From Burkholderiales bacterium (GTDB taxonomy: Bacteria > Pseudomonadota > Gammaproteobacteria > Burkholderiales > Casimicrobiaceae): DNA of 64,000 bases. Of this stretch, positions 44,759 to 53,212 are shown in pieces. A program made the position numbers and the translations under genes. Positions within the stretch are counted from its first letter, which is position 1, and every line of letters begins with the position of its first letter. The stretch covers positions 1-64,000 of the forward strand of contig JAIRJZ010000005.1 of assembly GCA_031260355.1 (NCBI GenBank). Reading direction: 5' to 3'. The notes under the pieces are model-generated. The model did no database searches. It had not been told where the DNA came from and saw only the letters and a list, made by a program, of their open reading frames with translations.

Positions 44759-45532
44759 ATGAAAAAGCTTACGAAGTCGGATATTTTTGCAGGGGTTGCT
44801 TTATTGCTCCTTCTCTTTTGTTTCACCATTCCAACGGTGGCCTTCTACAAGGTTCCCGAACAAATAAAGCGCTCGGGGGTACAGGAGGTTCCGTCGTTCG
44901 TCTTTCCGATGTGGAATCTTTACCAGAAGGGGCGTTATGTCAGTCCCTATACGCCTGCCGGGGCGGCTGGGGATCTGCGCCAGCTCGTCGTGAGAAAAGG
45001 CGAAATCGGCATGATGTCTTTTCCGATCTGGTATGTGACGCTGGAAGCGCCCAATTATCCCAAGGAGGCATTTCCGAAAGGGATCCCGGTTTATTTTCAT
45101 CTGGACGGTTTTTCCGGGGACGTTCACGAAATGAACATCATCAATCACTTCATCGGAATGTATCCGATGGAAGCGGGGGCGCCGATGGAAAGGGCGTTGT
45201 CGCCGTTCATTCTGGTCGCCGTTTCGTTGATGTTGGTGCTGTTTTTCGTTTTTCGGGGGAGGTGGTCGCCGCTGCTTCTGGTGACGCCCATTTTGTTTCC
45301 GCTGGGATTCTTCGCTTTTTACGCCGGCTGGCTTTACTGGTACGGGCACAATTTGCAGGAATGGGGAATGTTCAAAGTGAAACCGTTCATGCCGACGGCG
45401 CTGGGCGACGGCAGGGTCGCGCAGTTTACGACGCACTCCTATCCGGCGATTGGCTTTTACGTTTTGCTGATCATTTCGGTGCTGTGTCTTCTTGCCGTTT
45501 TATCGCGGAAAAAAGAAACGTGGCAGCGGTAA
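44759..45532 (+). CDS. nosB: NosB, membrane protein of the clade II nos cluster
   Basis: A 257-residue membrane protein: one N-terminal helix (FAGVALLLLLFCFTIPTVAF), a periplasmic domain of about 120 residues (with VRKGEIGMMSFPIWYVTLEA and FHLDGFSGDVHEMNIINHF), then about three helices in the last 110 residues. Its place right after nosZ is that of nosB in Wolinella-type clusters. Function is unproven. The frame is open further upstream, but those codons fall in the terminator region. Confidence 0.8.
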   Translation: MKKLTKSDIFAGVALLLLLFCFTIPTVAFYKVPEQIKRSGVQEVPSFVFPMWNLYQKGRYVSPYTPAGAAGDLRQLVVRKGEIGMMSFPIWYVTLEAPNYPKEAFPKGIPVYFHLDGFSGDVHEMNIINHFIGMYPMEAGAPMERALSPFILVAVSLMLVLFFVFRGRWSPLLLVTPILFPLGFFAFYAGWLYWYGHNLQEWGMFKVKPFMPTALGDGRVAQFTTHSYPAIGFYVLLIISVLCLLAVLSRKKETWQR

Positions 45533-45576
45533 AATGACGACAGCGCCTTTCCGGCGCGCTGTTGAGAAGGAGGGGG

Positions 45577-46803
45577 ATGTTTTCAAGATTCATCGTGTTG
45601 CCGTTGTTGCTGCTGTCCTTGCCGTGTCTTGGCAATACGCTACAGGAGGCGATCGACAAAGCGGCGCCCGGGAGCATCATCAAATTGGGACGCGGCGTCT
45701 ATCCGGGTCCCATTCGTATCGACAAAGCCATCACGCTGACCAGTGAAGACGGCAGCGCAATCATTCGCGGCTCGGGCGAAGGCAGCGTCATCACGGTTAC
45801 GGCCAACCACGCCGTCGTCAGCGATCTCGTTGTCGAAGGCAGCGGCGATTCGCACCAGTCGATCGATTCTTGTATCGTCGCACGGGAAATCAACAGCGTC
45901 AAAATCATCAGTAACACGTTGCGCGACTGCCTCTTCGGGATCAATTTCGAAAACACACACCGCAGCCAGATTCAAAGCAATACGATCTCATCGAAGCCGT
46001 TTTCGCTCGGTCTGAAAGGCGACGGTATCCGGCTCTGGTACAGTCATGCGAATATAATTCGCGGTAATACGACACGCTCCGTCCGCGATAACGTTTTCTG
46101 GTACTCGAGCGCCAACCGGATCGAAGACAACACCGGCTACGATTCAAGGTATTCGCTGCATTTCATGTACGCCGACCGCAACGAAATCCGCTCCAATCGT
46201 TTTCGGGACAATTCGGTCGGCGTTTTTCTGATGTACAGCCACGGCAGCACCATAAACGGCAACATTCTCACTGGCGCTTCTGAAAGGTTCGGTATCGGCC
46301 TCGGGCTGAAAGAAGTTTCCGATTGCATCATTGAAAACAACACCGTTCTGTATAACGCAAACGGGATGTACCTCGATCAGTCGCCTTATCAGCCCGGCAC
46401 AACCAACAAATTTCTCGGAAATCGCTTCCTGTATAACGCAGTCGCCATTCGAATGCAGGGGGTCATGATCGGCAGTCAGTTCGAAGGCAATCACTTCGAC
46501 GGGAATATTGCAGATATCGACAATGATACACAGGCATCGAACCTGTCGCTGAACCGCTGGTTCCGGAACAGGTGGGACAAATACGAGGGGTTTGATCGCA
46601 ACCGGGATGGCTACGGCGATACGCCGCATGAAGTGTATGCCTACGCCGATCATTTATGGAGGCACCAGCCGTCAACGCTTTTTTTCTACGCGTCGCCGAT
46701 CATCGGCATCATGAACTTCATGGCGCGCCTGATGCCTTTTTCCGAGCCCGCCTTGCTGGCAGTGGACCCGCAACCGGTCGTGCGAAAACGAGATGATGGT
46801 TAA
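45577..46803 (+). CDS. nosD: Copper-site maturation protein NosD
   Basis: A periplasmic right-handed beta-helix protein needed to build the CuZ centre of NosZ. The 408-residue product has a signal peptide (FIVLPLLLLSLPCLGN) and then CASH/parallel-beta-helix repeats (for example NTLQEAIDKAAPGSIIKLG, GDGIRLWYSHANIIRGNTT, YSLHFMYADRNEIRSNRF, NGMYLDQSPYQPG). I take the ATG at 45577 with AAGGAGGGGG just upstream. A C-terminal hydrophobic patch (FFYASPIIGIMNFMARLM) is typical of NosD. Confidence 0.93.
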   Translation: MFSRFIVLPLLLLSLPCLGNTLQEAIDKAAPGSIIKLGRGVYPGPIRIDKAITLTSEDGSAIIRGSGEGSVITVTANHAVVSDLVVEGSGDSHQSIDSCIVAREINSVKIISNTLRDCLFGINFENTHRSQIQSNTISSKPFSLGLKGDGIRLWYSHANIIRGNTTRSVRDNVFWYSSANRIEDNTGYDSRYSLHFMYADRNEIRSNRFRDNSVGVFLMYSHGSTINGNILTGASERFGIGLGLKEVSDCIIENNTVLYNANGMYLDQSPYQPGTTNKFLGNRFLYNAVAIRMQGVMIGSQFEGNHFDGNIADIDNDTQASNLSLNRWFRNRWDKYEGFDRNRDGYGDTPHEVYAYADHLWRHQPSTLFFYASPIIGIMNFMARLMPFSEPALLAVDPQPVVRKRDDG

Positions 46804-47497
46804 CCGTCGAAGATTCGCGCAAGGCGTTACCGTGACCGCGTTGCTGGTCGGTATTCCGGGGACGAGTTGCCTGTTGTTCGGTCAGGCGCATGAGAAAGAC
46901 CGATTGCGTCCGCCCGGCGCGGTGGATGAAAAAGCGTTTCTGGCGCTGTGCATCAAGTGCGGGCAATGCGTTCAGGTCTGCCCTTACCATGCGGTATTTT
47001 TGTTTGACCTCGATGAGGGCGCCGCAGCGGGAACGCCGATCATCCGTCCGCAGCTTCGCGGCTGTTATCTGTGCGACCTTTTGCCTTGCGTTCTCGCTTG
47101 TCCGACGACGGCGCTTGATCACAACGTTTCGTCGGCGGAGTTGGTTCACATGGGCGTCGCCGTGCTTATCGACAAGGAAAAGTGTCTGGCGTACCGGAAA
47201 ACGCCGGTCAGTGCCGAAATGATCGACACGCTGATTTCCCACGGCACGCGCAGCGAGCCGGAAAAAGAATTGGCTGAAAAATTGCGTGAACACGTTGGAA
47301 AAGATTGCGTGTTGTGTCGCGACTTTTGCCCTTATCCGGAGCGGGATGCCGCCATCACTCTCGACGGGGACTTCCCCGAATTTCATGAGCGGTGCGTCGG
47401 CTGCGCGGTTTGTCAAGAGTTGTGTCCGGTGCAAGTCATTGAAATCGTGCCGCGCAAAACGTATCAGGAAGTCTATCGAAAGGAGCCGGGTTCATGA
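46793..47497 (+). CDS. nosG: NosG, periplasmic ferredoxin-type protein (NapG-like)
   Basis: A 234-residue polyferredoxin thought to carry electrons from NosH toward NosZ. The N-terminus has a twin-arginine signal (NRRRFAQGVTVTALL). Four [4Fe-4S] motif groups follow: CIKCGQCVQVCPY, CYLCDLLPCVLACP, CVLCRDFCPY with an earlier Cys, and CVGCAVCQELCPV. The start overlaps nosD by 11 bases and the stop overlaps nosC1 by 4. NapG of the nitrate reductase system is the nearest family. Confidence 0.9.
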   Translation: MMVNRRRFAQGVTVTALLVGIPGTSCLLFGQAHEKDRLRPPGAVDEKAFLALCIKCGQCVQVCPYHAVFLFDLDEGAAAGTPIIRPQLRGCYLCDLLPCVLACPTTALDHNVSSAELVHMGVAVLIDKEKCLAYRKTPVSAEMIDTLISHGTRSEPEKELAEKLREHVGKDCVLCRDFCPYPERDAAITLDGDFPEFHERCVGCAVCQELCPVQVIEIVPRKTYQEVYRKEPGS

Positions 47498-48036
47498 AAT
47501 ACCTTTTATTTTTGTCCATGGTATTGCTGGTGGCCGGTTGCGACAAGGCCAAGGAACAGCAGGCGGCGGTTCCGGAAACGCCGGGCAAGATAACCGTCAT
47601 TTCCGATCAGGCCGCTCCAATAGAAGACGAGCGCAGCCGCTTCATCGGCTACGATACCAAAGGCGAATACATCATCCGCTATGCGCCCGGCGGTGAGGAA
47701 ACGGCGGAATCGAAAAGCGTGGCGCCCTACGTCGTCGTTCGGAATCAGCCCTATGCATCGATTCACAACAGCTTGAAGATGAAAAGATTGAGCAAGAACT
47801 TCATCGTCAAGTGTTCGGCGTGTCACGACAATTACGCCAACGGCGTCATCGGGCCATCGCTTCTCGGACTGTCCGGTGACGAGGTGTATGATATGATCAT
47901 CGAGTATAGAACGGACAAGGTGAAAAACGTACCGATGCGCGTATTGGTGAGAAAAATGGAAGACAGTGAAATCCGTTTCATCGCCAACGATATCGCCAAA
48001 TTCAATGAAGAGATTCGAAAGGAGATGGGAAAATGA
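47494..48036 (+). CDS. nosC1: NosC1, lipoprotein monohaem cytochrome c
   Basis: A 180-residue cytochrome c anchored as a lipoprotein: the signal sequence ends in the lipobox LLVAGC (Cys16). The haem site is CSACH near residue 108, followed by GVIGPSLLGLSGDEV, and the axial Met is probably in the KNVPMRVLV segment. It is expected to pass electrons to the cytochrome domain of NosZ. Start and stop both overlap neighbours by 4 bases (ATGA). Confidence 0.88.
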   Translation: MKYLLFLSMVLLVAGCDKAKEQQAAVPETPGKITVISDQAAPIEDERSRFIGYDTKGEYIIRYAPGGEETAESKSVAPYVVVRNQPYASIHNSLKMKRLSKNFIVKCSACHDNYANGVIGPSLLGLSGDEVYDMIIEYRTDKVKNVPMRVLVRKMEDSEIRFIANDIAKFNEEIRKEMGK

Positions 48037-48473
48037 ACACACGAAATATTTTTGTCGCGGTGATGCTGGTTTTGGTGGCGGCGTTATTCATTTATCTTCT
48101 TGGCGGGCTGGGGACGAAGCAGGATGTCGCCGTTGCCGATTCGCAACAAGCCGCGCCCGCCGTAACAGCAGCCGATTCGAGCGCCGGTCAGCCGATGTCG
48201 GAAGCCGATGCGAAACTGGAAGACCTGAAGCAGGGCGCCAGAACCGCCGGCAATTTGAGCCGCTTGTACTTGGTGAAGTGTTCCGCCTGTCACGGGCGCG
48301 ACGGCCGCGGCCCGGTCGGCCCGTCGTTGGTCGGCAAGACCAAAGAGGAAAACATAGCGGTTCTGATGAAGTACAAAATGAAGCAGGTGCCGAATTCCGC
48401 CATGCTCGGTCTGCTGGAAAAAACCAGCGACCAGGAGATTGAAATGCTGGCCGAGGAAATCACGGCGTTCTGA
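48033..48473 (+). CDS. nosC2: NosC2, membrane-anchored monohaem cytochrome c
   Basis: A 146-residue cytochrome c with an uncleaved N-terminal helix (IFVAVMLVLVAALFIYLLGG), a linker rich in Ala/Gln and the haem motif CSACH near residue 87. GPVGPSLVGKTKEEN and a later Met (QVPNSAMLGLL) match the equivalent parts of NosC1. The similar CSACH domains suggest NosC1 and NosC2 arose by duplication. Confidence 0.88.
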   Translation: MNTRNIFVAVMLVLVAALFIYLLGGLGTKQDVAVADSQQAAPAVTAADSSAGQPMSEADAKLEDLKQGARTAGNLSRLYLVKCSACHGRDGRGPVGPSLVGKTKEENIAVLMKYKMKQVPNSAMLGLLEKTSDQEIEMLAEEITAF

Positions 48474-48478
48474 TCTCT

Positions 48479-49360
48479 GTGGACAAACGACAGCGTAACG
48501 CGACGCAGGCCGCGCCTTTGCGAAAGACCTTCATCCGGGACACCGTGCGCGGACGGAGGCTTTCGCTGCGTGCCTGGCGTTTTCTGACGACTATCGGTTG
48601 CCTGCTGTTGTTCGTATTTTCTTATTGGATTGATCTTCAGCTTCTGGAGGGCACGCTTGTCGGTTCGCGCTTCATCGGGCTGCACCTGATCGATCCATTC
48701 GTTACCCTGCAAGTGTTTTTTTCTCACCACGCCATTCCGGTCAACATGGCCATCGGAACGGTCACCGTTCTGGTGGCATACCTTGCTTTGGGAGGGCGTT
48801 CTTTTTGTGCCTGGGTTTGCCCGTACGGGACATTGAGTGAAATCGGGGAAAGCCTTCGTTTTCGTTTGATCGAAAAAGGAATTCTCAAAAAAGGAGTGCG
48901 TCTGCCCGGCAGCGTGAAGTATTTTGTTTGGGCGGCGTTTCTTCTGGCGTGTTTTTTAACGGGGATTCTTGTTTTCGAAATATTCAATGTGGTGGGTATT
49001 GTTTATCGGGCGCTTCTCTACGGCGGTTTGCTGTCGTTGACGGTCGTCCTTCTCATCCTTCTTGTTGAGATATTTGTTTCCCGCCGCGTTTGGTGCCGTT
49101 CGATTTGTCCGGTCGGCGCGACTTACGGCTTGTTGAATCCGGTTTCGCTGTTGAAAATCAAAGCCGACAAAGCGCGCTGCAACAAGTGCGGGGTATGCAC
49201 CGTCGTTTGCCATGTCCCGGAGGCGTTGGCGCCGGTGTTCGGCAAGGACGAAAAGGCGGTCTATATCATGAGTACCGATTGCACGCTGTGCGGACGTTGC
49301 ATGGATGTTTGCGGTGAAGACGCGCTGGCTTTTTCCAACCGGCTAAAAAATATTGTTTGA
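48479..49360 (+). CDS. nosH: NosH, membrane iron-sulfur protein (NapH-like)
   Basis: A 293-residue quinol-side membrane protein with about four helices. It has two CxxxCP motifs on the cytoplasmic side (CAWVCPYGT and CRSICPVGA) and a C-terminal two-cluster ferredoxin (CNKCGVCTVVCH and CTLCGRCMDVC). Together with NosG it forms a NapGH-like quinol dehydrogenase that takes the place of NosR in clade I systems. The start is a GTG at 48479, 5 bases after nosC2, with a poor ribosome site. Confidence 0.9.
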   Translation: MDKRQRNATQAAPLRKTFIRDTVRGRRLSLRAWRFLTTIGCLLLFVFSYWIDLQLLEGTLVGSRFIGLHLIDPFVTLQVFFSHHAIPVNMAIGTVTVLVAYLALGGRSFCAWVCPYGTLSEIGESLRFRLIEKGILKKGVRLPGSVKYFVWAAFLLACFLTGILVFEIFNVVGIVYRALLYGGLLSLTVVLLILLVEIFVSRRVWCRSICPVGATYGLLNPVSLLKIKADKARCNKCGVCTVVCHVPEALAPVFGKDEKAVYIMSTDCTLCGRCMDVCGEDALAFSNRLKNIV

Positions 49361-49363
49361 CGT

Positions 49364-50005
49364 ATGATTGACATTCTTAATTTAGATAAAAGCTTTTCCG
49401 GGCAGAAAATTCTTTCCGGCATCACGCTCAATATTGCCGAAGGAGAAAAAGTGCTCTTCCTCGGGCATAACGGCGCCGGCAAGACGACGCTGATTCGTTG
49501 TCTGCTCGGCGAATACCGTCCGAACCGCGGCAAAGTCACTGTCAACGGTCATCCGGTGATCGGCGAGCGGGTGGCGGCACTGCGCCAAATCGCTTTCGTT
49601 CCGCAACTGCCGCCGCCGATCCGGTTCACGCTTAACGAGCTGTTCGAATACGCCGCCAAAATCGGCCACTGCTCGATCGACAAAATCAAGGAGAACAGCC
49701 TTTATTTCGGTCTGGACGCGGAAGCGCACAAACACAAGGCGTTTTACAAACTGTCCGGCGGCATGAAGCAGAAAATTCTGATCAGCATCGCATTCTCGCG
49801 TAACGCCGACGTTATGATTTTTGATGAGCCAACTGCCAACCTCGACGCCGTCGGCAGGGATTGCTTCCGAAAATTGATCGGCGCGCCGGAAATGCGCGGC
49901 AAAACCATCGTCTTCATCAGTCACCGTCTGGAAGAACTGTCCAGTATCGTGACCCGGGTGGTTGAGCTTGACTTGGGAGAGGTCGTACGAGATGAGCGTG
50001 TTTAA
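49364..50005 (+). CDS. nosF: NosF, ABC transporter ATP-binding protein
   Basis: The ATPase of the NosDFY maturation complex. In 213 residues it shows Walker A GHNGAGKTT, the Q-loop FVPQLPPP, signature LSGGMKQK, Walker B DVMIFDEPTANLD and the switch His in VFISHRLEELS. It starts 3 bases after nosH and its end overlaps nosL by 14 bases. Confidence 0.93.
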   Translation: MIDILNLDKSFSGQKILSGITLNIAEGEKVLFLGHNGAGKTTLIRCLLGEYRPNRGKVTVNGHPVIGERVAALRQIAFVPQLPPPIRFTLNELFEYAAKIGHCSIDKIKENSLYFGLDAEAHKHKAFYKLSGGMKQKILISIAFSRNADVMIFDEPTANLDAVGRDCFRKLIGAPEMRGKTIVFISHRLEELSSIVTRVVELDLGEVVRDERV

Positions 50006-50471
50006 AAACAGACGAACTTTCTTGATCTTCTTGTCGGCGCTTCCGTTGCTGGCCTGCGAGCGGAAAATCGATCTCAGCCCGCGGGAGCCCAAGTGGGATC
50101 GTGATGTGTGCGCGCGTTGTGCGATGATGTTAAGCGACCGCCTGAACTCGGCGCAAATCATCGACGCGCAGACGGGGGACGCTTACCTGTTCGATGACTT
50201 CGGCTGCGCCGTTGCCTGGCTAGACGAAAAGCAACCGGCATGGCGCAGCGACGCCATCATTTACCTCACCGATGCCAGCGATGGTGCTTGGTTGAAATCG
50301 GAAGAAGCTGTTTTGGCAACACCGTTCATCACACCGATGTCGTTCGGTATTGCCGCTTTTCGCAATAAAGAAAAAATGGGCGCTGATAAAACCGTGCTTT
50401 CCTTTCAGGAAGCCGAAAAAATCGTTCTGGATTCTGTCCGGGAGCGCAAGACCATGAAACATCCTCAGTGA
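49992..50471 (+). CDS. nosL: NosL, copper-chaperone lipoprotein
   Basis: A 159-residue outer- or inner-membrane lipoprotein that hands copper to the NosZ assembly complex. I start at 49992 (MSVFKNRRTF); the lipobox is LPLLAC. The metal-binding region reads CARCAMML, followed by AYLFDDFGCAVAW, PFITPMSFGIAAF and a charged tail. The CxxC plus Met pattern agrees with NosL, though the Gly usually next to the second Cys is Ala here. Confidence 0.88.
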   Translation: MSVFKNRRTFLIFLSALPLLACERKIDLSPREPKWDRDVCARCAMMLSDRLNSAQIIDAQTGDAYLFDDFGCAVAWLDEKQPAWRSDAIIYLTDASDGAWLKSEEAVLATPFITPMSFGIAAFRNKEKMGADKTVLSFQEAEKIVLDSVRERKTMKHPQ

Positions 50472-50481
50472 TCGCCTTGCA

Positions 50482-51309
50482 ATGAACCAACTTTTCACTA
50501 TCGCCAAACTTGATTTTTTTGAATCTTTCCGGTCACGCTGGTTTGCGGGCTATACGGCGGTGTTCCTGCTGCTCATCGTGGCCATTTTCCTTTCCGGCGT
50601 TACGGAAAGCCGGGTGATGGGGTTCTCCGGCCTGACTCGTCTCTTGCTGATTTTCATTCAGGCGTGCAACATCATTCTGCCGATCTTCATTCTGGTCACG
50701 ACGGTACGCACCATCGCCAAAGAACGGGACAGCAACGTTTTCGAATATCTGTTGTCGTTTCCGGTGTCGTTGGCCGCTTATTACTGGGGGAAAGTATTGG
50801 GGCGGTTACTGGTCATCTGGCTGCCGCTGCTGCTCACCATCGTGTTGGCGCTGGCAATCGGGTTGGTGCGCGGCGGTGAAATTCCCTGGCGGCTTCTGTG
50901 TCTGTACACGGCGCTGCTGGCTTTTTCGTCTTTTACGTTCCTGGGAATCGGTTTTTTTATCTCGGTATCGACCAAAAGCCAGGAGCTGGCTCTCGGCATT
51001 GCGCTGTTTGTCTGGCTGCTTCTGATTGCGCTCATCGACATTGCGTTGATCGGGTTCCTGATCCAGAAAATGGTGCCCGACAATCTCGTTTTCGCGCTGG
51101 CATTGCTCAACCCCGTTCAGGCGTTCCGCCTTGCGGCGATTGCGCTTTTTGATCCGGTGTTGTCCGTCATCGGCCCCACCGCTTACTTTCTCCTCGATAC
51201 CTTCGGATCTACCGGGATCATCGCTTACGCGCTGTTGTATCTGGGTTTTGTCGGAATGCTTTTCTTGTCGCTGGGCTTTCTTGTTTTCCGTCGTCGCGAT
51301 TTGTTTTAG
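50482..51309 (+). CDS. nosY: NosY, ABC transporter permease
   Basis: The membrane partner of NosF. The 275-residue protein has six helices (for example YTAVFLLLIVAIFLSGV, LLLIFIQACNIILPIFILVT, LLVIWLPLLLTIVLALAIGLV) and the ABC-2 permease segment TIAKERDSNVFEYLLSFPVS near residue 75, with NPVQAFRLAAIALFDP later. It is the last gene of the cluster; a REP pair follows. Confidence 0.92.
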   Translation: MNQLFTIAKLDFFESFRSRWFAGYTAVFLLLIVAIFLSGVTESRVMGFSGLTRLLLIFIQACNIILPIFILVTTVRTIAKERDSNVFEYLLSFPVSLAAYYWGKVLGRLLVIWLPLLLTIVLALAIGLVRGGEIPWRLLCLYTALLAFSSFTFLGIGFFISVSTKSQELALGIALFVWLLLIALIDIALIGFLIQKMVPDNLVFALALLNPVQAFRLAAIALFDPVLSVIGPTAYFLLDTFGSTGIIAYALLYLGFVGMLFLSLGFLVFRRRDLF

Positions 51310-51365
51310 AGTGGTTTTAGTTTAGCCGTACACAACACGAACAAAAACGAAACTGGAAATTTTTC

Positions 51366-51460
51366 CTGGATCCCCGCTTTCGCGGGGATGACGCTCGGCG
51401 AGAGATCGGATCACAAGCAACATTTTTCTCTGTCATTCCCGCGAAAGCGGGAATCCAGAG
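51366..51460. repeat. REP family B inverted pair
   Basis: CTGGATCCCCGCTTTCGCGGGGATGAC at 51366-51392 and an inverted partner beginning GTCATTCCCGCGAAAGCGGG at 51432-51460, 39 bases apart. The right copy equals that at 37336-37364. The pair lies between nosY and the convergent mscS-type gene and could act as a bidirectional stop. Confidence 0.88.
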
Positions 51461-51469
51461 GTGTCTGCT

Positions 51470-52774
51470 TCAACCAAAGCCGTTTTGATTCGGCGGCGTC
51501 GGCTCGTCCTTCGCGTTGAGCAAACGCACTTCCTGCTGCGGGAACGGAATTTCGATGCCGTGCTGTGAAAAAAGGTCCCAGAGACGCAGGTTGATGTTGC
51601 TTCTCAGCGTGCCTTGCCCATTCTCCGGATCGCGAACCCAGAACGCCAGCAACAGGTTGATACCGCTGTCGTCGAAGTCAATAACGGTTGCTGTCGGTGA
51701 CCGCTGGCCGTCGGCAACGCGCGATTCGGCCATCGCCGCCTGCTCCATCAACCGCAACGCCAGCCGCAAGTCGGTGCCGTATGCCACTTGCACCGGCAGC
51801 GTCGCGCGCGCTTCGCGTTGGTTCGACGAATGGTTGAGCACGGTCTGCGTCAGCAGCGCTTCGTTCGGCACAATCGCATCGATGCCGTCGAGGCTGCGGA
51901 TGATGACGTAGCGGGCGGTGACTTCGCGAACGATGCCGAAGCGGCCATCGACGGTGATCATGTCGCCGATCTTGATCGCGCGTTCGAACAGCACGGTGAA
52001 ACCGGCGATGTAGTTGGCGGCGAGCCGTTGCAAACCGAGGCCGATGCCGACGCCAACTGCGCCGCCCAGCACCGCAAACACGGTCAAGTCGATGCCGATG
52101 CTTTGCAGCACGAGCAACAGCGCCACCACCACCAACAGCGCCCGCAGAAAACGCGCCAACAGCAGACGGCCATTGTACGAAGCATCGTAAGTCGAAGTTT
52201 TCGGCAACAGGCGGCGCTCGATCATTCCGGCGATCCACAAGGCTGCCGATAAGGTCAGAACCAAGGCGACGGCGCCCTTGATCAGCGCCCACAGTGATAC
52301 GCCGCCGCCGAACGGCAGCACAACGCTTTCGAGTTCTTTTACCAATTCCGGCAAAATGCCGAGAAAGTACAGGGCCACCAGAAACCAGATAGCAGAGGCG
52401 ATCGCGCGTTCCGATGCTTTCAGCCAAGCGGCTTGACTGAACATGGTGTGCAGTGTGTAAACCAGTATCCTGATCGCTGCCAACGCCAGCATCAGCGGCA
52501 GCGCAATGTCGAGAAAGAACGACGTTTCGTAGATACGGAAAACCGAACGCGTTAACAAGACGAGCAACAGCGCCAGCAGCGGAAACATCACGCGCAGCAT
52601 GCCGCCGGACAGCGTTCGTTCCGGCAACGCCTGTCCTTTTTCTTGGCGCTTGATATACCAGCGCCACGCCAGCCCGTAGGCGACGGTGATGCTCGCCAGT
52701 GTCAACGCCAGATCAAGCCAGCCCAGCGGCGACGACAGCACCGTGGTGATTCGTGAAAAATCGATGGCGTCCAT
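51470..52774 (-). CDS. MscS-family mechanosensitive channel
   Basis: A 434-residue small-conductance channel-like protein. The N-terminal half has about five membrane helices. The pore helix and following beta domain are recognisable: VFAVLGGAVGVGIGLGLQRLAANYIAGF with the Gly/Ala packing of TM3, then GDMITVDGRFGIVREVTARYVII and IVPNEALLTQTVLNHS. The C-terminal alpha-beta domain follows. It probably releases solutes on hypo-osmotic shock. It converges with nosY. Confidence 0.9.
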   Translation of the reverse strand: MDAIDFSRITTVLSSPLGWLDLALTLASITVAYGLAWRWYIKRQEKGQALPERTLSGGMLRVMFPLLALLLVLLTRSVFRIYETSFFLDIALPLMLALAAIRILVYTLHTMFSQAAWLKASERAIASAIWFLVALYFLGILPELVKELESVVLPFGGGVSLWALIKGAVALVLTLSAALWIAGMIERRLLPKTSTYDASYNGRLLLARFLRALLVVVALLLVLQSIGIDLTVFAVLGGAVGVGIGLGLQRLAANYIAGFTVLFERAIKIGDMITVDGRFGIVREVTARYVIIRSLDGIDAIVPNEALLTQTVLNHSSNQREARATLPVQVAYGTDLRLALRLMEQAAMAESRVADGQRSPTATVIDFDDSGINLLLAFWVRDPENGQGTLRSNINLRLWDLFSQHGIEIPFPQQEVRLLNAKDEPTPPNQNGFG

Positions 52775-53212
52775 TTTGGCTATCTACCCAAACTTCAAAA
52801 TAGCAGGATACAGGATTTTCGGGCGCTTCCGGCGAAAGCCGGAATTCATGGGCACTAGCACGGAGGCGCGAAGCCGCCGGAGGTTTGTCGCTTTGTGCTT
52901 TATACGCGCAACGCATTCGTTAAAGGCTCTTCCGCGCAGGACTCGCCCGGCAGGCGAGTGACTTTCTTGTGTGGACAAGAAAGAGGAGTAGGTTGGGTTG
53001 AGCTTGCGAAACCCAACGTTTGAGAGCGAGGGGGGGAAGAAGGTAGTGTTGGGATTCGCTGCGCTCGTCCCAACCTACGGCGCTCGCCTTTGTACGCAAA
53101 GGCTCGAACAGTCCTCGCCCTGTTTCGACATTACGAGGTAGCAACGCGGCGAAGCAAACAAAACCCTCCCTTTCAAGGGGAGGGTTTGGGTGGGGAGGGG
53201 TTCTTCCAAACG
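52775..53212. repeat. Palindrome-rich intergenic region
   Basis: About 440 bases without a gene. It holds, in order, CTTCCGGCGAAAGCCGGAA near 52825; ACTCGCC/GGCGAGT at 52941-52959; CTTTCTTGT/ACAAGAAAG at 52962-52983; a 91-base inverted unit GTAGGTTGGG...CCCAACCTAC at 52988-53078 with two inner hairpins; and CCCTCCCTTTCAAGGGGAGGG near 53163-53199. The 91-base unit resembles the REP pairs around the RAYT gene. Open frames across it are shadows of the repeats. Confidence 0.75.
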
